Assembly: GCF_011303955.1 (NCBI RefSeq)
Contig: NZ_CP049886.1
Coordinates: forward strand, 1,232,001 to 1,296,000
Length of the DNA: 64,000 nt
Source: Vagococcus coleopterorum
GTDB lineage: Bacteria > Bacillota > Bacilli > Lactobacillales > Vagococcaceae
Direction of reading: 5' to 3'
How positions within the stretch are numbered: the first letter of the stretch is position 1; every line of letters starts with the position of its first letter. Under the pieces are notes generated by a model that did no database searches, was not told where the DNA came from, and saw only the letters and a list, made by a program, of their open reading frames with translations. The position numbers and the translations under genes were made by a program. Shown in pieces: positions 1-8,846 of the stretch.

Positions 1-208
1 GTTCGTAAGGGCTAATGTGGACGTTATGAAGGTAAACTTCACCATTTCTCACCTTAGCAAAGCCATCTTTTAAATTAATGCGCCCAGCACGAATCGCTTT
101 AATCTCTGTCCCTTGGAGAACCATGCCTGCTTCAATCGTTTCGCTGACACTGTAGTCATGACGTGCTTTACGATTTTGTGCAATTAACTGTCCATCTCCT
201 TTTGGCAT
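1..208 (-). CDS. smpB: SsrA-binding protein SmpB (N-terminal part, runs off the window)
   Basis: SmpB binds tmRNA and brings it to stalled ribosomes for trans-translation. The 69 visible residues start [19 protein letters not shown] and contain [16 protein letters not shown], both hallmarks of the SmpB beta-barrel; the rest of the roughly 155-residue protein lies beyond base 1. The ATG at 208 is 11 nt downstream of the rnr stop, the usual rnr-smpB arrangement of Firmicutes, so the two are probably co-transcribed from the secG side. No defect is visible in the part seen. Confidence 0.95.
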   Translation of the reverse strand, partial: MPKGDGQLIAQNRKARHDYSVSETIEAGMVLQGTEIKAIRAGRINLKDGFAKVRNGEVYLHNVHISPYE

Positions 209-219
209 AACACCACCCC

Positions 220-2598
220 TTACCTATTAGATTTTTTCTTTTTACCTTTTTTATTCTTAACAGCTTCTTTATAGAAAGGTTTTTTACCACCTTTGCCTGA
301 CTTCCCTTTAGCTTTACCATGATAAGCTTTTTTATCTTTGTCACGTGGTTGACGGTCATTTTGACGATTACGACCTGTTGGTTTGCCACCTCGACGGTCA
401 CGTTTCAGTATACTTATTTTATCACTTTCTGGTAATTCTTCAACAGAGACTAACTCAAAATCAACTTCACGTGTTGCGGGATCTGCTTTAGTTACTTTAA
501 TAACAACTTTTTGGCCAATCTTGTAGGTTGTTCCTGTTCTTTCACCAACTAACGCTAAATGGCTTTCCACGAAATGGAAGTATTCTGGCAATTGATTAAC
601 ATGAATCAATCCTTCGACGGTATTCGGTAATTCAATGAACATCCCAAATTTCGTCACCGAACCAATCACACCTTCAAATTCTAAACCAACCTTATCAACC
701 ATAAATTCAGCTTTTTTAAGGGCATTAGTATCACGTTCCGCTTCAACAGCACGACGTTCCATTTGCGAACTATGAGTTGCGATATCTGGCAAATGACTGT
801 TCCATTTTTCTTTCGTCTCTTCTGCAACTGGTTGTGTTAAATAGGATTTGATTAAACGGTGAACAATCAAGTCTGGATAACGACGAATTGGCGATGTAAA
901 GTGCGTATAATAATCTGCTGCTAAACCGTAGTGACCAACTGAATCTTCACTATAGCGGGCTTGTTGCATACTTCTAAGTAACATCTTATTAATAACAGCC
1001 TCTTCGGGACGATCGATGACTTGATTCAAGACTTTTTGTAATTCTTTAGGAGAAATATCTTCTTTCGTCCCACGAACCACAATTCCAAAATTTGTAATGA
1101 ATTCGAAGAAACGTTGCACTTTATCTTCTTTTGGTTGCTCATGAATACGATATATAAATGGTAACTTCAAATCACAGTAGTGTTTAGCAACTGTTTCATT
1201 TGCCATTAACATAAATGATTCAATTAAACGTTCACCAATACCTCGTGAGCGTAGTTCAATATCGACTGGGTGCCCAGCCTCATCAACCAATATTTTTGCT
1301 TCTCGATCTTCAAATGAAATAGCACCACGATCAACACGCATTTTTTCTAGTAACTGGTGTAGTTCACCCATTTCTTTAAACATTGGAACCAGTGAATCAT
1401 ATCGCGCTATCGTTTCAGGATTTTCATCTTCTAGAATTTCATTAACAGCTTTGTACGTCATTCGTTCAGCTGTTTGAATGACACTTTCAAAAATATCGTA
1501 CGACACAACAGTCCCAGTTTCATCAATTTCCATTTCGCAACTCATGGCAAGTCTTGGAACTTTTGGATTCAATGAACAGATACCATTTGATAAACGATGA
1601 GGAATCATCGGAATAACTCTGTCAGTCAAATACACACTTGTGGCACGTTCATAAGCTTCTAAATCCATGGGACTACCTTCAGTCACATAATGGGAAACGT
1701 CAGCAATGTGAACGCCTAAGAAGTAATGACCATTGGCTAACTTCTTGACAGTTACCGCATCATCCAAATCTTTCGCGTCAGCACCATCAATGGTAACTAA
1801 TATTTGGTCACGAATATCACGACGATTAGTCATATCTTCTTCTGAAATCTCATCAGGAATTTGGTCCGCGTGAGTTAAAACATCATCTGGGAATTTTGTT
1901 GGAATCCCATGTTGCATCACAATACTTAAAATGTCCATTCCTGGATCATTTTTATGGCCCACTGTTTGTTTGATTAGACCTTCTAAGGCAGTTGGATATC
2001 CTGGTTCAGGATAGTGAGTCACTTCAACAACACAAATTGTTCCCTCAACCGGTTGGATCCCTTCAGCCGCAATAAAAATTTTATAGTTACTTAGCTTTTT
2101 ATCTTGGGGTTTAACATAACCATATAAATCTGTCTCTTGACGCTCTTCTTCACTGTAAGGAATGAATTCACCCACCACTTGAGTCATGCTGCGTTTTACA
2201 ATCTCTTTAACTTTACCCTCAGCAGTCTTACCTTCAAGTTGATTGGGAGAGCTTAAAATGTCAATTCTTACAGTATCACCATTTAATGCAAAACCTGTAT
2301 GGTCTTTCGAAATGTAAACATCATTTTCTTCACCTTCAATACTAACAAATCCAAAACCTCGATCATTAGCTCGGAAAATCCCTTCCACTAATACTTCTTT
2401 TAATGGCAATTGAACTTTACCTTTTTTAGTAAAGATGATTGATTTTTCTCTTTCCATTGTAGCGATTGTTTGAACAAGAGCTTTAAAATCATCACCTTTA
2501 TTTAACTCTAAATCTTGGCTTAGCTCTTCCATGGAAAAACTTTTTTTGCTACTTGTTTCTAAATAATTTAATATTTTTTCTTTAATTGTTGTTTTCAT
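220..2598 (-). CDS. rnr: Ribonuclease R
   Basis: This is a 3'-5' processive exoribonuclease that degrades structured RNA and works with SmpB/tmRNA in ribosome rescue. At 792 residues it has normal family length. An N-terminal winged helix is followed by cold-shock OB domains ([17 protein letters not shown] near residue 75), the RNB catalytic domain with the acidic cluster [12 protein letters not shown] near residue 275, an S1 domain ([17 protein letters not shown]) and a Lys/Gly-rich tail typical of RNase R. The start has a good site, GAGGTG, 7 nt before the ATG. It lies between the esterase gene and smpB. Confidence 0.97.
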   Translation of the reverse strand: MKTTIKEKILNYLETSSKKSFSMEELSQDLELNKGDDFKALVQTIATMEREKSIIFTKKGKVQLPLKEVLVEGIFRANDRGFGFVSIEGEENDVYISKDHTGFALNGDTVRIDILSSPNQLEGKTAEGKVKEIVKRSMTQVVGEFIPYSEEERQETDLYGYVKPQDKKLSNYKIFIAAEGIQPVEGTICVVEVTHYPEPGYPTALEGLIKQTVGHKNDPGMDILSIVMQHGIPTKFPDDVLTHADQIPDEISEEDMTNRRDIRDQILVTIDGADAKDLDDAVTVKKLANGHYFLGVHIADVSHYVTEGSPMDLEAYERATSVYLTDRVIPMIPHRLSNGICSLNPKVPRLAMSCEMEIDETGTVVSYDIFESVIQTAERMTYKAVNEILEDENPETIARYDSLVPMFKEMGELHQLLEKMRVDRGAISFEDREAKILVDEAGHPVDIELRSRGIGERLIESFMLMANETVAKHYCDLKLPFIYRIHEQPKEDKVQRFFEFITNFGIVVRGTKEDISPKELQKVLNQVIDRPEEAVINKMLLRSMQQARYSEDSVGHYGLAADYYTHFTSPIRRYPDLIVHRLIKSYLTQPVAEETKEKWNSHLPDIATHSSQMERRAVEAERDTNALKKAEFMVDKVGLEFEGVIGSVTKFGMFIELPNTVEGLIHVNQLPEYFHFVESHLALVGERTGTTYKIGQKVVIKVTKADPATREVDFELVSVEELPESDKISILKRDRRGGKPTGRNRQNDRQPRDKDKKAYHGKAKGKSGKGGKKPFYKEAVKNKKGKKKKSNR

Positions 2599-2630
2599 AA
2601 GTCACCTCGTTGCATCTACAGCAAGGAGAC

Positions 2631-3407
2631 TTACGCTTCCAAACTATAATGCCAATTTAATTGATTAATAAATAGTAAGACATCTGCTTCAAATTCTTTT
2701 TTCTCAGGACCAATTGTGATAACGTGACCACTTTCTGGATACCATTTGATTTGCGGTTGAGAATTAATAAGCTCATCTGCTACATCATAGACATCATCGG
2801 GATTAATCATCTTATCTTGTCCAGCTTGAACTAATAAAGTTGGCTGCTTGACCGTTTTTAACTGATGAAACACTTCGGCAGAATAGTCACTGATTTCTGC
2901 TAATTGAATTGGTAGTGTCTTTTCAATTTCAGACATACGCTGTTCAACTTCACCATCTTCTGACCCTGCTCGTTTCATGTTAGTGCGAGCATAATATTTA
3001 AAGGTTGGTAAAATGTTAGTTTCGATTTCAGCTGCAATCGGTGAGCAGAAAATCCCTCCGCCAATGACTTGTTCAGGGTATCGTTCTAGTGCGCTCATAG
3101 CGAACACGCCGCCTAGTGATAAACCAAAAACTGCCACTTCGTCATAACCCTCATCTTTTAAGTGTTGCATGTGATTCACTAGTTGCTGATGCCAAGATTC
3201 TGGACCTGCTGCCAAAATATCCTCAGCTCTTTTTGTTCCATGTCCCGCAAACAACGGCATCAAAACTGTATAACCGTTGCTATTTAATACTCGACCTAAT
3301 GATCTTACATCATTTGGATTGCCTGTATAGGCGTGCATCAAAACAACCGCACGTTTGCCACCTTTTAGAAAAACCGTTTCTGGTAGTTTTACATTGTTCG
3401 TTTCCAT
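2631..3407 (-). CDS. est: Alpha/beta-hydrolase carboxylesterase (Est/YvaK family)
   Basis: Cytosolic serine esterase of about 258 residues, similar to the Geobacillus Est30/YvaK family that hydrolyses short acyl esters. The oxyanion region VVLMHAYTGNPNDVRSL, the nucleophile elbow GLSLGG (Ser), an Asp in AGQDKMINPDDV and the His in SGHVITIG form the catalytic triad. The physiological substrate is unknown. I chose the METNN start at 3407 because it has GGAG 8 nt upstream; the more upstream ATG at 3425 has no ribosome site. The conserved secG-est-rnr-smpB order supports the call. Confidence 0.9.
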   Translation of the reverse strand: METNNVKLPETVFLKGGKRAVVLMHAYTGNPNDVRSLGRVLNSNGYTVLMPLFAGHGTKRAEDILAAGPESWHQQLVNHMQHLKDEGYDEVAVFGLSLGGVFAMSALERYPEQVIGGGIFCSPIAAEIETNILPTFKYYARTNMKRAGSEDGEVEQRMSEIEKTLPIQLAEISDYSAEVFHQLKTVKQPTLLVQAGQDKMINPDDVYDVADELINSQPQIKWYPESGHVITIGPEKKEFEADVLLFINQLNWHYSLEA

Positions 3408-3442
3408 TCCATCCACTCCACACATCTAATATTAAAACCATA

Positions 3443-3468
3443 CAAAAAGCCCCCTGAAAACAGGAGGC
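3443..3468 (-). terminator. Intrinsic terminator after secG
   Basis: On the minus strand GCCTCCTG and CAGGGGGC pair around a TTTT loop and are followed by TTTTT. It lies between secG and est and may only partly stop transcription, because est and rnr have no obvious promoter of their own nearby. Confidence 0.75.
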
Positions 3469-3474
3469 ATTATT

Positions 3475-3711
3475 TTACTTAGAAGAAATAATCGCTAAAA
3501 CAATTGCATTGATTACCCAAGCAAAACCTAAAACTGCAGTTGCTTTTTGCATAAACGCTTCGAAACCACGAGCTTTTTGTTTACCAAATAATTGATCTGC
3601 GCCACCTGTAAATGCACTAGCAGCACTATTCTGTTTGCTAGGCTGCATCATTACAGCAATAATAATTAAAACTGAAAGAACTAACATTAGTCCAACTAAA
3701 AAACTATACAT
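3475..3711 (-). CDS. secG: Preprotein translocase subunit SecG
   Basis: Small accessory subunit of the SecYEG protein-export channel in the cytoplasmic membrane. The 78-residue protein has two hydrophobic segments (residues 4-21 and about 58-75) separated by the conserved SecG loop AFTGGADQLFGKQKARGFE. GGGAGG precedes the ATG. It is first in the secG-est-rnr-smpB cluster. An extended -10 (TGGTAGAAT on the minus strand, about 3750-3758) lies some 40 nt upstream of the start. Confidence 0.95.
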   Translation of the reverse strand: MYSFLVGLMLVLSVLIIIAVMMQPSKQNSAASAFTGGADQLFGKQKARGFEAFMQKATAVLGFAWVINAIVLAIISSK

Positions 3712-3800
3712 AAGTGAAACCTCCCGTTACATTGAATTACTATTCGTTAATTCTACCATATTAGCTAAACAAAAGCTAGTAACCGTGAATTGTCAAATCC

Positions 3801-4127
3801 TTAATCAACTGCTTTCTGATTTAATTCATGGACCTCATCTACAGGATACTTTTCAGCATTTTTTGTTAATTTTTGTCGAACGATATCTTTTATATCTAAA
3901 TCAAGATCGTCAGCTAACATCATTAAATAGATATAAACATCAGCAATTTCTTCTTGAATATTTTGTTTATTAACTGCTACTGCCTCTTTATCAGTTTTCC
4001 ACTGGAAATTTTCTAATAATTCCGACGCTTCTAAACTAACAGATATAGCAAGATCTTTGTGACTGTGATATTGTCGCCAATCACGCTCATCACGAAATTG
4101 ATTTATTTCTTTAAGTAAATCCTCCAC
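3801..4127 (-). CDS. MazG-like nucleotide pyrophosphohydrolase (dCTPase/RS21-C6 type)
   Basis: A 108-residue all-alpha NTP pyrophosphohydrolase of the MazG/RS21-C6 group, which hydrolyses (often non-canonical or dCTP) nucleotides to monophosphate and PPi. The Mg-binding EExxE...ExxD pattern is visible as SLEASELLENFQW near residue 32 and EEIADVYIYLMML near residue 58. The start is GTG with GGAGG 8 nt upstream. It is transcribed away from the secG operon side and sits just outside the glycine reductase block, so it may mark the left chromosomal flank. Exact substrate cannot be read from sequence. Confidence 0.85.
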   Translation of the reverse strand: MEDLLKEINQFRDERDWRQYHSHKDLAISVSLEASELLENFQWKTDKEAVAVNKQNIQEEIADVYIYLMMLADDLDLDIKDIVRQKLTKNAEKYPVDEVHELNQKAVD

Positions 4128-4174
4128 TGGCTTTCCCTCCGAATCTTCTTTAATATTATTTTACTATTTTATTC

Positions 4175-4217
4175 TAAAAAATAAAGCTAAAAGGGTTAAC
4201 ATGCCCTTTTAGCTTTA
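4175..4217 (-). terminator. Strong intrinsic terminator of the grd operon
   Basis: A perfect 14-bp inverted repeat (TAAAGCTAAAAGGG / CCCTTTTAGCTTTA) with loop TTAACATG lies at 4182-4217, and the minus strand continues into TTTTTT. It begins 4 nt after the grdD stop and closes the glycine reductase operon. Confidence 0.93.
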
Positions 4218-4221
4218 TTAA

Positions 4222-5370
4222 TTATAAATAATTATTTTCTTTTAAAATAGTCTCGGCAGTAGCCATATTAATTTCGCTAACTAGTAGAATTGGACCTGTA
4301 CACCCCATCCCACTTTCAGCATAAATATGACATTCCCACAGTTTTAGTACTGCATCTTCTAATTCCATCACATCAATACCCGATATTTGTTCTGTCACAA
4401 CTTCTTTTGGAGGTTGCTCGATAGTTGTTGAAGATGTTTTTTCAACAGGCTGAAGATTTCGACAAATCGCTTTTAAGCCAGCTTTTTCGGCTAACTTATA
4501 TTCCGCCGCGCTCAAAGATTGTAAATCAGCTTTTGCCATATCGTATGCATAGCTGAGTGCATTAGCTATTACTGGTGCACCACTAGCGCGGGAGACAATT
4601 AAAATATTTTGACAATAATCTTTTCCAACCCCAGGTCCGTAACCAAATCCTAATGATTCGAATTGTCCACCTGTTGTATAGCTAGAAAATAGTTTCATCA
4701 ATAGATTCCCTGTTAAACTATCGCAAACCATCACGTCGCAACTACCAGTTAACAGATCATTCCCGCGCATAACTGCTCCGCCATCTTGCCGTTGGCTTTC
4801 ACCGAAGGACAAAGAATAACCATTCATTACTAATTCTTTCAGGCTTCTTTCAACGGTCCTTGCCCCATCAACATTTAAGATACCCACAGTCGGGTTCGCA
4901 TTACCCAAGGCCTTCGCTACTGCAATGCCGTTTATCGTATTATAAACCATTGCCTCATTGCGCACCTGGCTTGTTGTTCCTGTTGTTGTTGCAATCAACA
5001 GCTCTTTGCCTAGCGCAGGTGTCACGACGCGACCAACCGTAGCCACCCCAATCGGAAAATTATAATGTAACGTTACACAGGCTGAAATATACCCAGTTGT
5101 TAACAGTTCTTCCATTTTGGCATAGCCGGCTTCTTCAGTTTCGCAAACGATTGACTCAACGCCTTCCCATTGTACTTCTGATCCAATCGTTACAACATCA
5201 AACAATTGATTTTTACTGGCTATTTTTACAGCTTCTTCCATATTGGCAAGTCCTAATTCACTACCGTTTATTGTCAAACCTATTTTAAGATTAGAACCAC
5301 TTTTTCCTGTTTCTAAGGATGTTGCAATTTCATCGAATACTTCTTTTATTTTCTCGTCGATTATCGTCAT
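4222..5370 (-). CDS. grdD: Glycine reductase complex protein C, subunit GrdD (alpha)
   Basis: GrdD is the PlsX/phosphotransacetylase-like subunit of protein C. With GrdC it takes the acetyl (ketene-like) unit from selenoprotein A and releases acetyl phosphate with inorganic phosphate. About 382 residues, normal length. The C-terminal GMGCTGPI motif holds the cysteine (Cys357 with this start) that corresponds to the catalytic Cys359 described for the Eubacterium acidaminophilum enzyme. Several starts are close together (GTG 5382, ATG 5376, ATG 5370); I chose 5370 because AGGTGG is 8 nt upstream. The gene follows grdC with almost no gap and is last in the operon. Confidence 0.93.
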   Translation of the reverse strand: MTIIDEKIKEVFDEIATSLETGKSGSNLKIGLTINGSELGLANMEEAVKIASKNQLFDVVTIGSEVQWEGVESIVCETEEAGYAKMEELLTTGYISACVTLHYNFPIGVATVGRVVTPALGKELLIATTTGTTSQVRNEAMVYNTINGIAVAKALGNANPTVGILNVDGARTVERSLKELVMNGYSLSFGESQRQDGGAVMRGNDLLTGSCDVMVCDSLTGNLLMKLFSSYTTGGQFESLGFGYGPGVGKDYCQNILIVSRASGAPVIANALSYAYDMAKADLQSLSAAEYKLAEKAGLKAICRNLQPVEKTSSTTIEQPPKEVVTEQISGIDVMELEDAVLKLWECHIYAESGMGCTGPILLVSEINMATAETILKENNYL

Positions 5371-5382
5371 AGCCATCACCAC

Positions 5383-6918
5383 CTAGGACTCCACTGACAG
5401 GCTGTCAGTGAACCCACGCAACGCTTTGGCTACTGCCGATTTAACTTCCGATTTCAAATCATTACTCACTTCTGATTTTTCCCCAGAATTTCGTTCGATG
5501 ATTATTGATACGCCATCAAATAAATTGGTCATTCGCCCTAAGAACAACGAGCCTTTTCCTACAATCATCGCTCTGTCAAATGAACCAGTTGTCAAATCAT
5601 CAATTGCAAATCCTAAATATGGCACGCCGCTTGGGATGTGGCCTTGAGTTGGTGCCCAACCAGGCATAGACTTTTCATTTACAAAGTTCATCAACTCTTT
5701 TTTCTCTAATTCTTTGCGTAAAACTCCCACGGCTGCTATCATTTTTAAGTTTGATTCTGGGACATCACCTGCACCAGCAGGTTTTGTAATGTCAGGATTT
5801 TGCATTTCAATTGAGTAGGCATCAATATCATGAACCGTCAATCCTGCTGCGTCAAGAGGCGCAGCGACTAAAGCAGTTGTTACTGCTTGCGGGCTTGATC
5901 CACTCGAAACCATATGGCGGCCAACCAAATCTGTTCTCAACACCGGATGTTCACCATCGTTTTCACTAATCAATGCAGCAAAACCGCCTAGAACATCTTC
6001 TAGAATTGGCAAGCCTTTGCCAATATGAGACTTCCCGTTCATTCCTAACTTAGCACTAGCTCCACCTGCCACAATCACAACGTTTTTAAACGTCCCAGCT
6101 TTGACATGCGAAGCAGCCGTTATAAGTGCATGAGTTGGTGCGGCACAGAACCCTCTTAAATCAGAGCCCGTTGCTTGTGTACAGCCAGATAATTCAGCAA
6201 TAGACTTTGCAAAATTACCACCACCACGTTGATTCATATCACCACAAGCTTCTTCACTACACTCAATAACATAATCAATTTCTGTCGGATTGAGTCCTTT
6301 CAACTTAATTAAATGTCTTAATGCTAAAACACCACTAGCTTTTACAACTAAATTTTCTAAAATAGTGTGGGCGCTTAAGTTAACATCAATTTCATGCGCT
6401 GGTAAAACACACCCTACTAAGTCATTGCCAACATACAGTCCTTCCGCATGCCGAGCAGTCACCTTTTCTGCCAACCAAATAGCTTCCTGACCTTCTTTAA
6501 TTTTAGATACATCTTCTGAAAATAATTCATGTTTGCCAATCGCTTCTTTTACTTTTACGGAAAAATTTTTCTCAAGATGTACCAACTCAAAGACATCACA
6601 AATTTGTAATAATCCATAAAATTCTTCTTCTGGCATAATCTCTCCAAAGCGACCAAATCGTTCGCCTTTACACTCACTTGAAACCCATGGTTGTGGTAGC
6701 TCTTTTAAATCTGATGGTTTCATATTACCAATGTAAGTTTGATTCGGGGCATAGTTAACAACCTGATCATAACTCCGAATATTCCCTTTTAATTGTTTTA
6801 AATACTCACTATCTGGATTAACGATTTTTTCAGTTGTTTGTGTGGTTCCATTATGTTCAATCATGTCGGGAGTATGAACCAAAATATAACTCGCTCCATT
6901 AAGCGTTGCAAAACCCAT
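5383..6918 (-). CDS. grdC: Glycine reductase complex protein C, subunit GrdC (beta)
   Basis: GrdC is the thiolase/ketoacyl-synthase-like subunit of protein C, which handles the acetyl unit bound to GrdA before GrdD forms acetyl phosphate. The 511-residue length is normal. The N-terminus MGFATLNGASYILVHTPDM, the condensing-enzyme-like stretch YVIECSEEACGDMNQRGGG near residue 215 with FCAAPTHALITAAS shortly after, and the GKGSLFLGRMTNLFDG motif near the C-terminus all fit GrdC. A strong AGGAGG precedes the ATG. An intrinsic-terminator-like hairpin separates it from grdA1 upstream, so expression may be lower than that of grdA. Confidence 0.95.
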   Translation of the reverse strand: MGFATLNGASYILVHTPDMIEHNGTTQTTEKIVNPDSEYLKQLKGNIRSYDQVVNYAPNQTYIGNMKPSDLKELPQPWVSSECKGERFGRFGEIMPEEEFYGLLQICDVFELVHLEKNFSVKVKEAIGKHELFSEDVSKIKEGQEAIWLAEKVTARHAEGLYVGNDLVGCVLPAHEIDVNLSAHTILENLVVKASGVLALRHLIKLKGLNPTEIDYVIECSEEACGDMNQRGGGNFAKSIAELSGCTQATGSDLRGFCAAPTHALITAASHVKAGTFKNVVIVAGGASAKLGMNGKSHIGKGLPILEDVLGGFAALISENDGEHPVLRTDLVGRHMVSSGSSPQAVTTALVAAPLDAAGLTVHDIDAYSIEMQNPDITKPAGAGDVPESNLKMIAAVGVLRKELEKKELMNFVNEKSMPGWAPTQGHIPSGVPYLGFAIDDLTTGSFDRAMIVGKGSLFLGRMTNLFDGVSIIIERNSGEKSEVSNDLKSEVKSAVAKALRGFTDSLSVES

Positions 6919-6932
6919 GATAACCCTCCTCT

Positions 6933-6960
6933 GATAAAAAAGGGAGGCAAGCCTCCCTTA
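6933..6960 (-). terminator. Terminator-like hairpin between grdA1 and grdC (attenuator)
   Basis: On the minus strand AGGGAGGC and GCCTCCCT form a GC-rich stem followed directly by TTTTTT. It lies inside an otherwise continuous operon, 13 nt after the grdA1 stop and 23 nt before the grdC ribosome site region. This would lower readthrough into grdCD and keep GrdA in excess over protein C. Confidence 0.8.
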
Positions 6961-6973
6961 GGTTCTTTTTAAT

Positions 6974-7441
6974 TTAATACTTAGCAAACTCTTTACGAAT
7001 ACCAGAAACTTCTTCAATGATTTCGTCTACCTCTAAAATCATTTCCATCATCCCGATTTGATCTTCGTAAACAGTACTATCTACAAATTCTTTAAATTCT
7101 GGCTCTAACACATGATACACAGCTAAACCTAGCTGGACATTTGTTAGTGGACCAGCAAATGTTGGATCGCCGTTTGTAACAGTTTCAGCAGCTAGCCCAG
7201 CTGCTTCATATTCTGCTGCACCAATTAATACGACCACATTTTCTGCGCCGAATTTTTCTGCTGCTTCTTTAACACGTTTTTGGTTTTCCAAGTCCATGGC
7301 ACCTGCGGCCGTTCAGACGAAGCATTCCGTTGATGAAAAGACCACATCTACAGATGTTCCTTTCAAACATTCTTCAATGGCTAACCCTGGAATCCCATCA
7401 CGATCACCAATGATCATGATTTTTTTATTTTCTAATGACAT
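6974..7441 (-). CDS. grdA: Glycine reductase selenoprotein A, copy 1 (GrdA, contains selenocysteine)
   Basis: GrdA is the small redox selenoprotein that accepts the carboxymethyl group from protein B as a Se-carboxymethyl ether and passes an acetyl unit to protein C. The gene reads through an in-frame TGA at 7313-7315, giving Sec43 in the motif CFVU (Cys40-X-X-Sec43); the known E. acidaminophilum GrdA has Sec44. Total length is 155 residues. Reading it as two genes would split a conserved protein and leave the second half starting at an internal Met. A short GGC/GCC hairpin with an AGGU-containing loop follows the TGA as a possible SECIS. It is about 98 percent identical in DNA to the second copy at 10171-10638. 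It follows trxA closely. Confidence 0.96.
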
Positions 7442-7453
7442 TTATTTCCCTCC
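6974..7453. repeat. Direct repeat copy 1: grdA plus its ribosome site (480 bp)
   Basis: This stretch is repeated at 10171-10650 with an offset of 3197 bp. I count about 11 differences over 480 bp, mostly silent. The repeat includes the ribosome site GGAGGGAAATAA and ends sharply just outside it, so it covers exactly one translation unit. Confidence 0.9.
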
Positions 7454-7464
7454 TAAACTATTAT

Positions 7465-7788
7465 TTAACAGTTTGCTTTTAACATCTCTACTAATGACTC
7501 TTTAGTGATATCATCTTTGGTTAATTCAGCTACCTTCTCACCATTTTTAAATATCGAAATAACTGGTAGTCCCATAATTTTATGTTTAATGCAAAAACGA
7601 CGGACACCTTTTTGGGAAGTATTAAATTTTGTGAAATGGAAACAATCACTATATTCAGCTGATACTTCTTCAACCATTGGCATTAATGCGATACAATTCT
7701 CACAAGTTTCTCCCCACCAATCAATAACTACTGGTTTGTTATTTTCTATTACTTCCGCATCAAAATTTTCAAGTGTTAATTCCAACAT
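7465..7788 (-). CDS. trxA: Thioredoxin of the glycine reductase system
   Basis: A 107-residue thioredoxin that passes electrons from TrxB to the oxidised Cys-Sec bond of GrdA. The active site is WWGETCENC rather than the general WCGPC; an atypical CxxC with an upstream WG is familiar from thioredoxins encoded in clostridial grd operons. The cis-Pro region KIMGLPVISIFKNG is intact. GGAGG precedes the ATG. It sits between trxB and grdA1 with gaps of 12 and 23 nt, so it belongs to the same transcript and is probably dedicated to this enzyme. Confidence 0.93.
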   Translation of the reverse strand: MLELTLENFDAEVIENNKPVVIDWWGETCENCIALMPMVEEVSAEYSDCFHFTKFNTSQKGVRRFCIKHKIMGLPVISIFKNGEKVAELTKDDITKESLVEMLKANC

Positions 7789-7800
7789 GTTAGCTCCTCC

Positions 7801-8763
7801 TTACGATTTCATTTTTTCTACATATCTTTGGACTGCAAATGCGGCTGTGGCACCATCACCAGTAGCAGTCACAACTTGTCTTAACAATTTAGGACGAATA
7901 TCTCCCGCTGCAAACACACCCGACATACTTGTTTCTAGTGAGTCAGTAGTTTCAAGATAACCCCAATCATTTAACGTTAGTTTTCCTTGATATAAATCAG
8001 TTTTTGGAACATAACCGATGAAGACAAAAATGCCAAACGTACCATCTTCTTCATCTGCTTCAATTAATTGCGTTTCTTCTGTTTCCACATTTTTGATGAC
8101 CATGCTCTCAACTAATCCATCACCTTTTATCTCCGTCACAACACTATTAAAAATATAGTCAATCTTAGGATTATTTTCAGCCTGTTCCACAGCAATCGCT
8201 GATGCTGTTAATTCTGATAAATTTTGAATGATTGTTACTTTTCGAGCAAATGTTGTTAAAAATAAGGCTTCTTCAACAGCTGAGTTTCCTCCGCCTACAA
8301 CATATACCTCAAGGTCCTCAAAAAATGCCCCATCACACGTTGCGCAGTATGACACTCCTTTACCTTTCAAGTCTTCTTCACCAGGACAACCAATTGCTCG
8401 TGGCTCAGCCCCATTTGCACAAATGACTGCGTAGCATTGGAACTCGCTACCATCTTGGCATTTTATTACCTTAACTTTTCCTTCTAAATCCAATGAAACA
8501 ACTTCTTTTCCCACCATTATCTCAGCACCGAATTTCCGGGCTTGATCTGCCATTCTCGCAATCAATTCCGCCCCTGAAGGTTCTTCGCCACTGCCTTCTA
8601 TAGCCCCAGGGAAATTAGCAATTTCATGAGTTAAAGCTATTTGTCCCCCAAGTTTCGTTTTCTCTAAAACCAAAGTTTTTAATCTTGCTCGTGAATTATA
8701 TAAAGCAGATGTTAAGCCGGCTGGCCCACCACCAATTATGACAACATCATACATTTCTGCCAT
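7801..8763 (-). CDS. trxB: Thioredoxin reductase of the glycine reductase system
   Basis: FAD/NAD(P)H-dependent disulfide reductase that reduces the neighbouring thioredoxin. The 320-residue protein has the FAD-binding GGGPAGLTSALYNSRA at residue 11, the redox motif CATCDG near residue 140, the nucleotide-binding GGGNSAVEEA and the C-terminal FAD motif AAGDIR. Compared with the general trxB at 47714-48631 it has GGGPAG and CATC instead of GAGPGG and CAVC, so it is a diverged paralogue rather than a recent duplicate. The start at 8763 has AAGGA upstream. It stands 83 nt after grdB. Confidence 0.94.
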   Translation of the reverse strand: MAEMYDVVIIGGGPAGLTSALYNSRARLKTLVLEKTKLGGQIALTHEIANFPGAIEGSGEEPSGAELIARMADQARKFGAEIMVGKEVVSLDLEGKVKVIKCQDGSEFQCYAVICANGAEPRAIGCPGEEDLKGKGVSYCATCDGAFFEDLEVYVVGGGNSAVEEALFLTTFARKVTIIQNLSELTASAIAVEQAENNPKIDYIFNSVVTEIKGDGLVESMVIKNVETEETQLIEADEEDGTFGIFVFIGYVPKTDLYQGKLTLNDWGYLETTDSLETSMSGVFAAGDIRPKLLRQVVTATGDGATAAFAVQRYVEKMKS

Positions 8764-8846
8764 TTTTTCACATCCTTCTTAACTTAGTCACATCGCTTTT
8801 TTGCATAAGATACCCAACCTACAACCTAGTAGCTTAGATTATTTTT

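Noticed and set aside
7313..7315. In-frame TGA in grdA (also 10510-10512 and 9105-9107 in grdB) as sign of pseudogenes or frameshifts
   Set aside because: The codons fall at the known selenocysteine positions of GrdA and GrdB, the downstream frames are intact, and selA, selB, selD and tRNA-Sec are present next to them.
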